DNA from: Schaalia odontolytica
GTDB taxonomy: Bacteria > Actinomycetota > Actinomycetes > Actinomycetales > Actinomycetaceae
Reading direction: 5' to 3'
Assembly (NCBI RefSeq): GCF_002847525.1
Contig: NZ_PKKM01000014.1
Span: 1-46,802, forward strand
DNA: 46,802 nucleotides
Under the pieces are notes generated by a model, which saw only the letters and a list, made by a program, of their open reading frames with translations, ran no database searches and was not told the origin of the DNA. How positions within the stretch are numbered: position 1 is the first letter of the stretch; the number at the start of each line of letters is the position of its first letter. The position numbers were made by a program, and so were the translations under genes. Positions 24,380-32,879 of the stretch are shown piece by piece.

Positions 24380-25929
24380 TGAAGGTCATGGCTCAGATCG
24401 CGATGGTGATGAACCTCGACAAGTGCATTGGCTGCCACACCTGTTCGGTCACCTGTAAGCAGGTGTGGACGAACCGCGAGGGCACCGAGTACATCTGGTT
24501 CAACAACGTCGAAACCCGTCCCGGCGTGGGCTACCCCCGCGGCTGGGAGGACCAGAAGAAGTGGAAGGGTGGCTGGAAGCGCACCGCCACGGGCCGCCTC
24601 GTTCCCCGTCAGGGCGGACGCGTCGCCTCGCTCGCGAAGATCTTCGCGAACCCGACGCAGCCGACCATGAAGGACTACTACGAGCCGTGGACGTACGAGT
24701 ACGACAAGCTGCTCCAGGCGCCCGCGAACTCCCGCGCGATCCCGACGGCCCGCGCGAAGTCCAAGATCACGGGCGAGCACATCGACAAGCCCGAGTGGGG
24801 CCCGAACTGGGACGATGACCTCGGTGGCTCCATGGAGACCCTGGATCAGGACCCCGTCCTGCACCAGATGAACCTCCAGGTCGCCAAGACCATCGAAGAC
24901 GCGTACATGTTCTACCTGCCTCGCATCTGCGAGCACTGCCTGAACCCGACCTGTGTGTCGGCGTGCCCCTCGGGCGCGATGTACAAGCGCTCCGAGGATG
25001 GCATCGTCCTGGTCGACCAGGATCAGTGCCGCGGCTGGCGCATGTGCGTGTCCGCCTGCCCCTACAAGAAGGTCTACTTCAACCACAACACGGGCAAGGC
25101 CGAGAAGTGCACGCTGTGCTACCCGCGCCTCGAGGTCGGCCAGCCGACCATCTGCTCGGAGACCTGCGTGGGTCGCCTGCGCTACATGGGCGTGCTGCTC
25201 TACGACGCGGACCGCGTCACCTGGGCCGCCTCCCAGGAGGACGAGCGCGACCTGTACCGCGCCCAGCGCGAGATCCTGCTCGACCCGAACGACCCGCAGG
25301 TGGTCGCCCAGGCTCAGGCCAACGGCGTTCCCCACTCGTGGATCACGGCCGCCCAGCAGTCCCCGATCTGGAAGCTCATCACCGAGTACGAGGTCGCCCT
25401 GCCGCTGCACCCCGAGTTCCGTACCCTGCCGATGGTCTGGTACGTGCCGCCGCTGTCCCCGGTCGTCGACCAGGTGACCGCGTCCGGCAGCGACGGCGAG
25501 GACCACAAGGTCCTGCTGTCCGCCATCTCGCAGATGCGTATCCCGCTGGAGTACCTGGCCGGCCTGTTCACGGCCGGAGATACGGCTCCCGTGGAGCTGG
25601 CGCTGCGTCGCCTCGCCGCGATGCGCTCCTACATGCGCGACGTCTTCGTCGACAACCCGACGAACGAGGAGATCCCGGCCTCCGTGGGCATGACCCCGGA
25701 GAAGGTCAAGGAAATGTACCGACTGCTGTCGATCGCCAAGTACGACGACCGCTTCGTCATCCCGACCGCCCACCCCGAGATGCCGCGCGGCATCAAGGAG
25801 CTCGAGGGCTGCCCGGTGTCCTACGACGTCGAGGCCTTCCACGGCCTGGCCCCCGCCACGTCGAACCGCCCGATGGGTGGCTCGTCGCCGGAGGGACGCC
25901 AGATGCTCCCTCTTGAGGTCGTTCGATGA
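24379..25929 (+). CDS. narH: Respiratory nitrate reductase beta subunit
   Basis: 516 aa iron-sulfur subunit carrying electrons from NarI to NarG. Four Cys groups are visible: CIGCHTCSVTC at the N-terminus, CEHCLNPTCVSACPSG, CRGWRMCVSACPYKK, where Trp replaces a Cys as expected for the [3Fe-4S] centre, and CTLCYPRLEVGQPTICSETC. It starts at ATG 24379, overlapping the narG stop by one base, and its end overlaps narJ by four bases, so the complex is translated in coupled fashion. Confidence 0.98.
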   Translation: MKVMAQIAMVMNLDKCIGCHTCSVTCKQVWTNREGTEYIWFNNVETRPGVGYPRGWEDQKKWKGGWKRTATGRLVPRQGGRVASLAKIFANPTQPTMKDYYEPWTYEYDKLLQAPANSRAIPTARAKSKITGEHIDKPEWGPNWDDDLGGSMETLDQDPVLHQMNLQVAKTIEDAYMFYLPRICEHCLNPTCVSACPSGAMYKRSEDGIVLVDQDQCRGWRMCVSACPYKKVYFNHNTGKAEKCTLCYPRLEVGQPTICSETCVGRLRYMGVLLYDADRVTWAASQEDERDLYRAQREILLDPNDPQVVAQAQANGVPHSWITAAQQSPIWKLITEYEVALPLHPEFRTLPMVWYVPPLSPVVDQVTASGSDGEDHKVLLSAISQMRIPLEYLAGLFTAGDTAPVELALRRLAAMRSYMRDVFVDNPTNEEIPASVGMTPEKVKEMYRLLSIAKYDDRFVIPTAHPEMPRGIKELEGCPVSYDVEAFHGLAPATSNRPMGGSSPEGRQMLPLEVVR

Positions 25930-26615
25930 GTACTTTCGTCGGCATTCCGCGTATTCCTACGGCCGCTCCGGAAACGGAGATGGATCCGCAGGACGCGCGC
26001 GGCGTGCGCATGGCGGTCTCGGTCCTCCTGGACTACCCGGGGGATGACTTCGAGACCAAGCTGGACGCGGTCGAGGAGGCTCTGGCGGACCTGCCGGAGC
26101 CGGCCTCGGCGTCCCTGGCCTCGTTCGTGAGCTACGCTCGCGCCGCTGGCCTGCGCGCCATGCAGACCACCTACGTGGAGACGTTCGACCAGCGCCGACG
26201 CTGCGCGCTCGGCCTGACGTACTACACGCACGGCGACACCCGCGGACGCGGCCAGGCCATCCTGGCCTTCAAGGAGATCCTGCGTCGCGCCGGTTTCGAG
26301 ATGGAACGCGAGGAGCTTCCCGATCACCTGCCGGTGGTCCTGGAGTTCGCGGCCTTCGACGAGACCGGCACGGCCGAGGGCCTGCTGCGCTCCAACCGCG
26401 AGGGTATCGAGGTGATCCGCACGGCGCTGCGCGCCACGGACTCCCCGTACGCGCCGCTGCTGGACGCTCTGGTCGCGACGCTGCCCGAGCCGGACGAAAA
26501 GACCATTGAGGGCTTCCGTAAGCTCATTAGCCAGGGGCCGCCCACCGAGCTGGTGGGCGTGGGCGATCTGTCTGCGACGCCCTTCCCGACTTCCGATTCA
26601 ACGATGGGACGGTAA
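25926..26615 (+). CDS. narJ: Nitrate reductase assembly chaperone
   Basis: 229 aa, TorD/DmsD-type chaperone that holds apo-NarG until molybdenum cofactor and FS0 are inserted. The family core is VSVLLDYPGDDF near residue 35, YVETFDQRRRCALGLTYYTHGDTRGRG around residue 80-105 and LPDHLPVVLEF. Helical throughout, no cofactor ligands. ATGA overlap with narH; five bases separate it from narI. A ~25-residue N-terminal extension is less conserved. Confidence 0.95.
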   Translation: MSTFVGIPRIPTAAPETEMDPQDARGVRMAVSVLLDYPGDDFETKLDAVEEALADLPEPASASLASFVSYARAAGLRAMQTTYVETFDQRRRCALGLTYYTHGDTRGRGQAILAFKEILRRAGFEMEREELPDHLPVVLEFAAFDETGTAEGLLRSNREGIEVIRTALRATDSPYAPLLDALVATLPEPDEKTIEGFRKLISQGPPTELVGVGDLSATPFPTSDSTMGR

Positions 26616-26620
26616 CGTTC

Positions 26621-27397
26621 ATGGAATCCGCACTTTTGCATGCCGCGTCTGCATCCCAGACGCAGTCGCTGTCCTTCCTGGACATTGCCCTGTGGGTGGT
26701 CCTGCCGTACGTGTCCTTCGCGATCCTCATCGTGGGTCTCGCGTGGCGCTACAAGACCGACCAGTACGGGTGGACGTCTCGTTCCTCGCAGTGGAATGAG
26801 CCGACCATCCTGCGCTGGGCCTCGCCGCTGTTCCACTTCGGCGTCCTCTTCGTGTTCTTGGGCCATATCCTCGGCCTCGTGATCCCGAAGACCTGGACCG
26901 AGGCGGCTGGCGTGCCTCAGCACGTCTACCACCTGATGGCGACGATCCCCGGTACGATCGCTGGAATCATGACGATCGTTGGCCTCGCGCTGCTGATCTA
27001 CCGTCGAGCGGTGGTCAAGTCGGTTCGCGTGGCGACGACCCGCATGGACATCGTCACCTACGTGATGCTGGCGATCCCGGTGCTCCTGGGCGGGGCGGCG
27101 ACCCTGCTCAACCAGGTGCTCGGTGGGCACGAGGGCTACGACTACCGCGAGACGATCTCCGTCTGGTTCCGCTCGATCTTCTATCTCCACCCGCAGGCGC
27201 ACCTGATGGTGGATGTGCCCCTCAGCTTTAAGCTGCACATCATCGCGGGCCTGCTGCTGTTCTGCATCTGGCCGTTCACTCGCCTCGTACACGCGGTGAG
27301 TGCGCCGGTCGGCTACGTGGCGCGTCCCCCGGTGATCTACCGGTCGCGCGACGAGCGTCGCACGCACGAGCTCACGCGCGGCGGTATGTCGGACTGA
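26621..27397 (+). CDS. narI: Respiratory nitrate reductase gamma subunit
   Basis: 258 aa cytochrome b membrane anchor with five helices that oxidises menaquinol and passes electrons to NarH. The four heme-ligand His are at 72 and 82 (LFHFGVLFVFLGHILGL) and 206 and 224 (FKLHIIAG ... FTRLVHAVSAPVGY). A cytoplasmic tail RSRDERRTHELTRGGMSD follows. The first helix begins after about 20 residues. It is the last gene of narKGHJI, closed by a hairpin at 27459. Confidence 0.96.
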   Translation: MESALLHAASASQTQSLSFLDIALWVVLPYVSFAILIVGLAWRYKTDQYGWTSRSSQWNEPTILRWASPLFHFGVLFVFLGHILGLVIPKTWTEAAGVPQHVYHLMATIPGTIAGIMTIVGLALLIYRRAVVKSVRVATTRMDIVTYVMLAIPVLLGGAATLLNQVLGGHEGYDYRETISVWFRSIFYLHPQAHLMVDVPLSFKLHIIAGLLLFCIWPFTRLVHAVSAPVGYVARPPVIYRSRDERRTHELTRGGMSD

Positions 27398-27458
27398 TCG
27401 ATGGCCGTGCCCGCCGCGGCCCCTCGCTCTTTGGTGAGGCTGTGGCGTGGTGATCGGC

Positions 27459-27498
27459 AGACGCGGGGGCGAGCGCAGGCTCGCCTCCGCGTCTTTAT
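27459..27498 (+). terminator. Terminator of nar operon
   Basis: AGACGCGGGGGCGAGC and GCTCGCCTCCGCGTCT form a 16-bp stem with one mismatch and a GCAG loop, followed by TTAT, 62 bases past the narI stop. The 302-base gap 27398-27699 holds this, the operator-like repeat and the leader peptide. Confidence 0.85.
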
Positions 27499-27615
27499 CG
27501 GGGGTTCCCGCGTACTCATCTGTATGAATAGAGCGATAGACCCCGCGTAATACGACCGACTGTTGGTATTGGCCGTGCGGGTGGCTGTCTGTGATGGGTA
27601 GAATAAAGCGCGCTT

Positions 27616-27631
27616 TGTTAGTAACGTAACA
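27616..27631. promoter_or_regulatory. Operator-like inverted repeat before regulator
   Basis: TGTTA-GTAACG-TAACA, within CTTTGTTAGTAACGTAACAG, lies 12 bases after a -10-like TAGAAT (27599-27604) and upstream of the leader peptide. Its position suits autoregulation by the downstream HTH protein; this is inference. Confidence 0.4.
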
Positions 27632-27656
27632 GCTTTAATGCCGTATGGAGATGCCT

Positions 27657-27707
27657 ATGAAGGGTATTTCCGCTGATTATGAGGGAGAGAGGATACGTCA
27701 TGAGTGA
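27657..27707 (+). CDS. 16-aa leader peptide overlapping regulator start
   Basis: ATG 27657 is preceded by GGAG (27647-27650) at an ideal six-base spacing. It encodes MKGISADYEGERIRHE and stops at TGA 27705-27707, eight bases into the regulator gene (ATG 27700), in another frame. The regulator's own Shine-Dalgarno (GAGAGAGGA) lies inside this small frame. That layout fits translational coupling or attenuation. No conservation could be checked. Confidence 0.45.
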   Translation: MKGISADYEGERIRHE

Positions 27708-28695
27708 TACCTCCCGTGCTCGGCCTCTGGCTGAAACGCTCGCCGCAATGGCAGCGTTGACCCCTGCACAGCACACGCTCTTGGAACGCATCTCGCACCA
27801 TGCGATGCCCGTGACCGTGGCGGAGTTGGCTCAGGAAGCTGGCTTGCACGTCTCGAGCGTGCGCGAGACCCTTGAGGGCCTGTTCGCCCTTGGCCTCGTG
27901 GAAAAGCAGCAGCTCCCCTCGTCCGGCCGTGGCCGCCCCGCGCTGGGCTATTCGACGATGACCCCGGCGGACCCCTCGTTTGCGGCGCAGATGCTGCACC
28001 AGCTCACGTCGTCGCTGCTGGCCTGGCTGCGCGTTGACGCGGTCGACCCGGCGGCTTCCGTGCGTGAGATCGGCTCGCGCTGGGCGGACGCCGCCCTCGA
28101 GACGATGGCGGTGCCTGATCACAGCCACAATGCGAACCGTCGTCCCGTGCGCGACACCTTCAACATCGCGTCGCACCTGGGCAAGGTGCGCCTGTTCATG
28201 AACGCCATGGGTTTTGCGTCCATCCCGCACGACACTGATCCGATGGCGGTCGTCCTGACGGCCTGCCCGTTCACCGAGCCGGGCACCCCCGACGACCTGG
28301 CCCTCGAGCTGCGCCGCGGCATCGTCGAGCGTGTGTTCGAGCGGACGGCGACCGGTTTTGCCACCTGGTCACTGGAGAGTGATCCCGAGGATCCTCTGCG
28401 CCTGACCGTCTATATTCGACGGCTTGACGAGGCAAACCCGAAGCCGCTGTCGACGACCCTTCACTTCTTCGGTGGAGCGGCTGAGGCGGCCGGTGGGTAC
28501 GTGCGAGAACTGCCCTCCGATGAGACCCCCGCGACCCTGCGTGAACTCATCGATCAGCTCAGCTCAGAGAGCCCTGAGCTGGCGCGAATCCTCGGTGTGT
28601 CGAGCTACCTGGTCAACGAGCGCTCTGCTCGTCTGGACGCTGAGCTCGCGCCCGGCGCGCGCGTCGACGTGCTGCCTCCGTTCGCCGGCGGGTGA
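27700..28695 (+). CDS. Predicted ArsR-like transcriptional regulator (COG2345)
   Basis: 331 aa. A winged helix-turn-helix spans residues ~20-75: LLERISHHAMPVTVAELAQE then GLHVSSVRETLEGLFALGLV, followed by the Gly/Arg-rich wing SSGRGRPALGYS. The remainder is a ligand-binding-type domain; VVLTACPF recalls the NCPF stretch of COG2345 proteins. Only one Cys is present, so the SufR-type iron-sulfur cluster of some relatives is excluded. ATG 27700 follows GAGAGAGGA. Lying between narGHJI and moaE-moeB-mobA, it may control nitrate respiration or cofactor genes, but the target is not known. TTTTTTAG just after the stop may end transcription. Confidence 0.75.
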   Translation: MSDTSRARPLAETLAAMAALTPAQHTLLERISHHAMPVTVAELAQEAGLHVSSVRETLEGLFALGLVEKQQLPSSGRGRPALGYSTMTPADPSFAAQMLHQLTSSLLAWLRVDAVDPAASVREIGSRWADAALETMAVPDHSHNANRRPVRDTFNIASHLGKVRLFMNAMGFASIPHDTDPMAVVLTACPFTEPGTPDDLALELRRGIVERVFERTATGFATWSLESDPEDPLRLTVYIRRLDEANPKPLSTTLHFFGGAAEAAGGYVRELPSDETPATLRELIDQLSSESPELARILGVSSYLVNERSARLDAELAPGARVDVLPPFAGG

Positions 28696-28709
28696 GATTT
28701 TTTAGTCAT

Positions 28710-28737
28710 TTGTGTGGGGCGGTCAGGGTTGTAAAAT
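28710..28737 (+). promoter_or_regulatory. Putative promoter of moaE operon
   Basis: TTGTGT (28710-28715) and TAAAAT (28732-28737) with a 16-bp spacer, about 60 bases before the moaE ATG. Confidence 0.5.
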
Positions 28738-28796
28738 AATCCTGGCCGCTCCCTCGTAAGATGAGGGGGAAGGCATTCCCGTCCCTGGAGGGTCCC

Positions 28797-29216
28797 ATGT
28801 CAGCTGAGATTGCAACCGGCATCACCGATGAGCCGCTGGATACTGGCGCGCTGATTGATAGCGCACGTCGGGATACGTGTGGTGCTGTGGCGTCCTTTAT
28901 TGGGGTGGTGCGTAACCACGACGGCGGAGAGAGCGTGGACGCGATCGAGTATTCCTCGCACCCCTCGTCGCAGCAGATTCTGCGGGACATCGTCATGGAA
29001 TTCAAGGATCGTCCGGGCGTGCATTGCATCGTCGCGTGGCACCGCGTGGGGCATTTGGAGATCGGTGAGGATGCGATGGTCGTCGCCGTCGCTGCGGAGC
29101 ATCGCGCTCAGGCGTTCCGCGCGGTCGAGGCCATCGTCGAGGACGTGAAGGCGAAGCTCCCGATTTGGAAGAAGCAGGAATTGACTGACGGCTCGCACAA
29201 CTGGTCGGGTCTGTGA
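28797..29216 (+). CDS. moaE: Molybdopterin synthase catalytic subunit
   Basis: 139 aa. With MoaD it converts cPMP to molybdopterin by sulfur transfer. Features: GAVASFIGVVRNHDGG at the N-terminus, IVAWHRVGHLEIGEDAMVVAV in the middle, and VKAKLPIWKKQELTDG, with the catalytic Lys in KLPIWKK, near the C-terminus. ATG 28797 is set by GGAGG six bases upstream. The moeB-like gene starts one base after the stop, and mobA follows, forming a three-gene cofactor operon. Its small partner MoaD is not in the window. Confidence 0.95.
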   Translation: MSAEIATGITDEPLDTGALIDSARRDTCGAVASFIGVVRNHDGGESVDAIEYSSHPSSQQILRDIVMEFKDRPGVHCIVAWHRVGHLEIGEDAMVVAVAAEHRAQAFRAVEAIVEDVKAKLPIWKKQELTDGSHNWSGL

Positions 29217-29217
29217 G

Positions 29218-30042
29218 ATGACGATCGGCGATCCTTTTTCCCGTGATGCAGCCGTTTCGGGGCGCGCCGTCGCGCTTCCGCTGATCAATCAGCCCGTCCC
29301 GTACGAGGCCGGGGACCCCGCGCTGGAGCGTTTCCGTCGCAATTGGCTAGTGTCCGGTATTGGCGAGGCCGGTCAGGCGCGCCTGGCGGCCGCGCGCGTG
29401 CTCGTGGTGGGCGCGGGCGGCCTCGGCTCCCCCGTCCTCCTGTACCTGACGGCGGCGGGCATCGGCACGATCGGCATCTGCGACTCCGACGTGGTCGAGG
29501 TGTCGAACCTTCAGCGTCAGCTCCTGCACGGCGAGGGTGACGTGGGGGATCCGAAGCCGGATTCTGCGGTGCGTCACCTGAGTGGGCTGAACTCCTCGGT
29601 GCATTTTGAGCGCTACGGGCACGTGACCCGCGAGTGGCTGGACGAGCATGGCCGCGAGTGGGACCTGATCGTCGAGTGCACGGATAGCTTTGACTCGAAG
29701 TACCTGGTGGCGGACTACTGTGCGGATTCCGGCGTCCCGCTGGTGTGGGGCACGGTCGTGTCGATGGCCTTCCAGGTGAGCGTGTTCTGGTCTGCGGCAC
29801 CTGCCCCCGTGCCGTCGCTGACGCTGCGGAGCCTGCACCCGGTCAAGCCTGCCCCCGGGACGACCCCGGCCTCGCCGAAGGTTGGCGTGCTTGGTCCCGT
29901 GGTCGGCCAGGCGGGCACCGCGATGGCGACGGAGGCTATCAAGCTGCTGGTGGGCTTCGGTGAGCCGCTGATCGGGCGCGTCCTCATGACGGATGCGGCG
30001 ACGCAGCGCGCCGACGTGCTGACCTTCGCCCCGTGGGACTGA
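29218..30042 (+). CDS. MoeB/ThiF-type adenylyltransferase lacking zinc Cys
   Basis: 274 aa. E1-like enzymes of this family adenylate the C-terminus of MoaD or ThiS. The ATP-binding core is intact: VVGAGGLGSPVLLYL, CDSDVVEVSNLQRQ with the conserved Arg, GDPKPDSA (adenylation Lys) and IVECTDSFDSKYLVADYC (catalytic Asp). GVLGPVVGQAGTAMATEAIK is the usual dimer segment. The two CxxC pairs that bind structural zinc in MoeB/ThiF are absent; the first should lie in SLTLRSLHP. An unusual ~40-residue N-terminal extension is present, and no rhodanese domain. By context it should act on MoaD. Confidence 0.85.
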   Translation: MTIGDPFSRDAAVSGRAVALPLINQPVPYEAGDPALERFRRNWLVSGIGEAGQARLAAARVLVVGAGGLGSPVLLYLTAAGIGTIGICDSDVVEVSNLQRQLLHGEGDVGDPKPDSAVRHLSGLNSSVHFERYGHVTREWLDEHGREWDLIVECTDSFDSKYLVADYCADSGVPLVWGTVVSMAFQVSVFWSAAPAPVPSLTLRSLHPVKPAPGTTPASPKVGVLGPVVGQAGTAMATEAIKLLVGFGEPLIGRVLMTDAATQRADVLTFAPWD

Positions 30043-30665
30043 GTCCCGTGGCCGCCCCGCGCGCTGATGTCGCCGCGCTCGTCGTCGGCGGCGGTGGGGG
30101 AGAGCGCCTGGGTGGCGTCTCCAAGCCGGATCTGACGCTGGGTGGCGTGCGCTTGCTTGACCGCGTGTGCGCGGCCTTGATAGAGGCGTGCGGCGCAGGG
30201 TGTGTGGCTGTTGTGCCGCCCAGTGTGCGCGTCCCCGACGGTGTCCTGCGTACCCTTGAGGATCCGCCGAGCGGCGGCCCGCTGGCCGGTATCGACGCGG
30301 GCTTGCGCGCGCTCGGCGTCGGCGACGACGTCCTCGTCGTGGTTGTTTCGGTTGATGCTCCCGGCGTGGGTGCTTTGCTGCCCGCCCTCTTGGAGCCTGC
30401 GTTGGGTGAGGGGGTCGAGGGGCGCATCGTGCGCGGCGGTGATCCGGAGCCTTTCGATCAGTACCTGATGGGCGTCTATCGTGCGGGTGCGCTGCGGCGC
30501 GTCCTCGACGAGGCCGTGGCCGCCCTCGGGTCGGTCCGCGGAGTGGGGGTGCGCCGGGTGCTACGCGCCCTCGAGGTCGAGCGGGTGAGTGTGGGCGCCG
30601 ATGTCTGCCGGGATATCGATACCCCAGAGGATGTCGCCTGGTGGGAGAGCTTTCTGGGCAACTGA
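30033..30665 (+). CDS. mobA: Molybdenum cofactor guanylyltransferase-like protein
   Basis: 210 aa nucleotidyltransferase of the MobA fold, predicted to attach GMP to molybdopterin, forming the MGD used by NarG. The N-terminal loop is VVGGGGGERLGGVSKPDL (canonical LAGG-x-RMGG-x-DK, here with an extra Gly-rich stretch and Ser-Lys). PPSGGPLAGIDAGLRAL and VVVSVDAPGV (the C-D-x-P-like metal site) follow, and DIDTPEDVAWW near the end is typical. GTG 30033 overlaps the moeB-like gene by ten bases. MobA rather than MocA specificity is inferred from operon and Nar context. Confidence 0.82.
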   Translation: MGLSPVAAPRADVAALVVGGGGGERLGGVSKPDLTLGGVRLLDRVCAALIEACGAGCVAVVPPSVRVPDGVLRTLEDPPSGGPLAGIDAGLRALGVGDDVLVVVVSVDAPGVGALLPALLEPALGEGVEGRIVRGGDPEPFDQYLMGVYRAGALRRVLDEAVAALGSVRGVGVRRVLRALEVERVSVGADVCRDIDTPEDVAWWESFLGN

Positions 30666-30739
30666 TTTGTCGGTAACGCACCTTTGGGTGTAGGTTTAGC
30701 TAGTAAGTATCTGGTGGCCTATCCCACTAAGGCGTGCTC

Positions 30740-32767
30740 ATGAACCTTCGTTACGGACAACTGTGGCAACGACTCGGACTGGCAGTGCTGTCAGGAATCC
30801 TCGTCGCCTCCCTCGCTCCCGCCACTGCCGCTGCTCCTGCAGACGGCCAGGATATGCATGGTGACATGGAGTCTGCCGACCTCGATACGTCGAGCTCCGA
30901 CTCCGATGTCTCCTCCCCCGCCACTGTGCAGGACCGCGCGGCCGCGGAGGAAACCGAAAGCGCCGATGAGGCCACGGCCTCGGCCGAGGAAGAAAGCGTG
31001 GACGGCGTCGACGCGCAAGTCTACACCTTCCCCGGCGTGGACGGCCCCACGCGCATTCACGTGCTATCAACCCACTCGTCGGACGCGATCCTGCTCGAGT
31101 CGAAGGGCGTCTTCGGCATGATCGACGGCGGAGAGGGCTACGGAGCGCCGGATGGTAGTGACCCTCGCTACCCGCTACGTTATGCTGTCATTCCCGCGTC
31201 GTCTGGGGAGACGGACTTCGTCCTTGGCTATATGTCCAACCACGGCGTCACCTCCTCGAACCTCGCCTTCTACCTCGGCACGCATGCCCACTCCGATCAT
31301 ATCGACAACGCGGACGAGATCATCAGGAAGTTCCGTCCGAAGGTCATTCTCAGCCCCGAGTATTCCGACGCGTGGATCACAGATGAATCGCGCCTGTGGG
31401 ATAACCAGTGGGTCTATGACAACATGATGGCGGCTGCGCGCTGGGCGCAGGGTGCGTATGGGGCATCAATCGTGCAGAACGTCCATGACTACAACACTCA
31501 CATCACGCTGGGTGATATGGATGTCCAGATTCTCCCCACGGATCCCGCTGAAAACTACAAGAAGACAGGGGTGCGCGACGCAAACCTCATCGCGTATACG
31601 GCCAAGGTGAGCGCGTTCGGGCGTTCCGCCTATTTGGCCGCCGATCTCGAAGCAGGCGGCGGTTATGAAGATCGCCTCGCCCCGATTATTGGCCACGTCG
31701 ACATGCTCAAGGCTGGCCATCATGGTCTGCCGACTTCTAACTCTGTTGCTTTCGTGAAGGCGCTGAGTCCTTCCATGATCGCTCAGACCGGGCCGGAGTG
31801 GTACACGCCCGACAATCTGACGCAGAGTGTCATTGGCGGAAACTCATCGTGGGTGCCGATGATGGACCTCTGGTCGAGCGCGCATATTCCTGCGCTCATT
31901 GCTACCTTCGGTCCCTCCGGTATTTCATATAACGATCTATCCTCTGCCTCGTGGGGACATGAGTATGGTGCGCTGAGTCCGCGCGCCTGGTGGTTCGTGG
32001 GCGGGCGTCCCTCGGCCACGAACGGCTGGTGGAAGGGTGCTAGCGGCAACTGGTACTACTTCGCTGGGCGGGCTTCGTCTGTAGTTAGTCAGTGGGTGTA
32101 TGACGGGGGCCAGTGGTACTGGATGGATGCAACGGGTGCGATGGCAACCGGGTGGATCCATGATGGCAAGTCCTGGTACTACCTGGATTCTGCAGGGCAT
32201 CCCAGCTCTAGTGGTTGGAAGTGGATTGATGGTGCCTGGTACTACTTAGACGCGGGTCGGGCGCGTACCGGATGGATGTTTGACCGTGGCCAGTGGTACT
32301 GGCTCGATAGCATCAATGCAAAGATGGCCACAGGGTGGACCCAGGTGGATGGCCAGTGGTACTACATGGGCAGCAGCGGGGCCATGGCCACCGGATGGAT
32401 GAGTAGCGGTGGCACCTGGTACTACCTGAGCGGTAGCGGTGCGATGGTCACCGGCTGGGGTCGGGTGTCGGGTTCCTGGTACTACTTCAGCGCGACTGGT
32501 GCGATGATGACCGGCTGGTTCCAGGATGGCTCCACCTCCTGGTACTACGCGGGTTCCTCCGGCTCGATGATGACGGGCTGGCTGAACTCCGGCGGCGCCT
32601 GGTACTACCTGAGCTCCTCTGGAGCGCTGGCGACCGGCTGGGTCCTGGATAGCGGCGCCTGGTACTACATGGACGATACGGGAGCCATGGTCACCGGCAC
32701 CCGGGAGATTGAGGGTCGTTCCTCGACCTTCTCCCTGTCGGGACGCTGGATCGGGTACGCCTCCTAA
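30740..32767 (+). CDS. Secreted Pce/CbpE-like MBL protein with choline-binding repeats
   Basis: 675 aa in four parts. (1) Signal peptide: LGLAVLSGILVASLAPATAAA, cleavage near residue 32. (2) An acidic Ser/Glu linker, residues 35-85. (3) A metallo-beta-lactamase domain, ~90-390, with the metal motif HAHSDH (His182, His184, Asp186, His187), AADLEAGGG and KAGHHG. (4) Eleven aromatic repeats of about 20 residues from residue 428 to the end, of the GW-x(4-6)-WYY-x(7-9)-MxT type. This order matches pneumococcal Pce/CbpE, which removes phosphorylcholine from teichoic acid and anchors to choline. No LPXTG is seen. ATG 30740 is preferred to GTG 30734. GC content is lower than in neighbours. Substrate and anchoring ligand are inferred. 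Confidence 0.85.
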   Translation: MNLRYGQLWQRLGLAVLSGILVASLAPATAAAPADGQDMHGDMESADLDTSSSDSDVSSPATVQDRAAAEETESADEATASAEEESVDGVDAQVYTFPGVDGPTRIHVLSTHSSDAILLESKGVFGMIDGGEGYGAPDGSDPRYPLRYAVIPASSGETDFVLGYMSNHGVTSSNLAFYLGTHAHSDHIDNADEIIRKFRPKVILSPEYSDAWITDESRLWDNQWVYDNMMAAARWAQGAYGASIVQNVHDYNTHITLGDMDVQILPTDPAENYKKTGVRDANLIAYTAKVSAFGRSAYLAADLEAGGGYEDRLAPIIGHVDMLKAGHHGLPTSNSVAFVKALSPSMIAQTGPEWYTPDNLTQSVIGGNSSWVPMMDLWSSAHIPALIATFGPSGISYNDLSSASWGHEYGALSPRAWWFVGGRPSATNGWWKGASGNWYYFAGRASSVVSQWVYDGGQWYWMDATGAMATGWIHDGKSWYYLDSAGHPSSSGWKWIDGAWYYLDAGRARTGWMFDRGQWYWLDSINAKMATGWTQVDGQWYYMGSSGAMATGWMSSGGTWYYLSGSGAMVTGWGRVSGSWYYFSATGAMMTGWFQDGSTSWYYAGSSGSMMTGWLNSGGAWYYLSSSGALATGWVLDSGAWYYMDDTGAMVTGTREIEGRSSTFSLSGRWIGYAS

Positions 32768-32793
32768 CCGAGGAACCGGCGATTATCCTCACG

Positions 32794-32836
32794 AAGCGCC
32801 GCCCGCCGCGTATTGACGCAGGTGGGCGGCGCTTGC
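32794..32836 (+). terminator. Terminator after Pce-like gene
   Basis: AAGCGCCGCCC and GGGCGGCGCTT form an 11-bp perfect stem about 30 bases past the stop. The loop is long (18 bases) and the U-run is missing. The 359 bases from here to 33126 also hold a truncated signal-peptide gene and MITE-like copy 2. Confidence 0.6.
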
Positions 32837-32879
32837 TGCCTGTACTGTGAAGACAGCATCCCCACGTGAAAGGCTCGCC

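Noticed and set aside
27459..27498. Attachment site at the end of the nar operon
   Set aside because: The structure is a simple terminator hairpin with no second copy in the window and no tRNA or integrase nearby.
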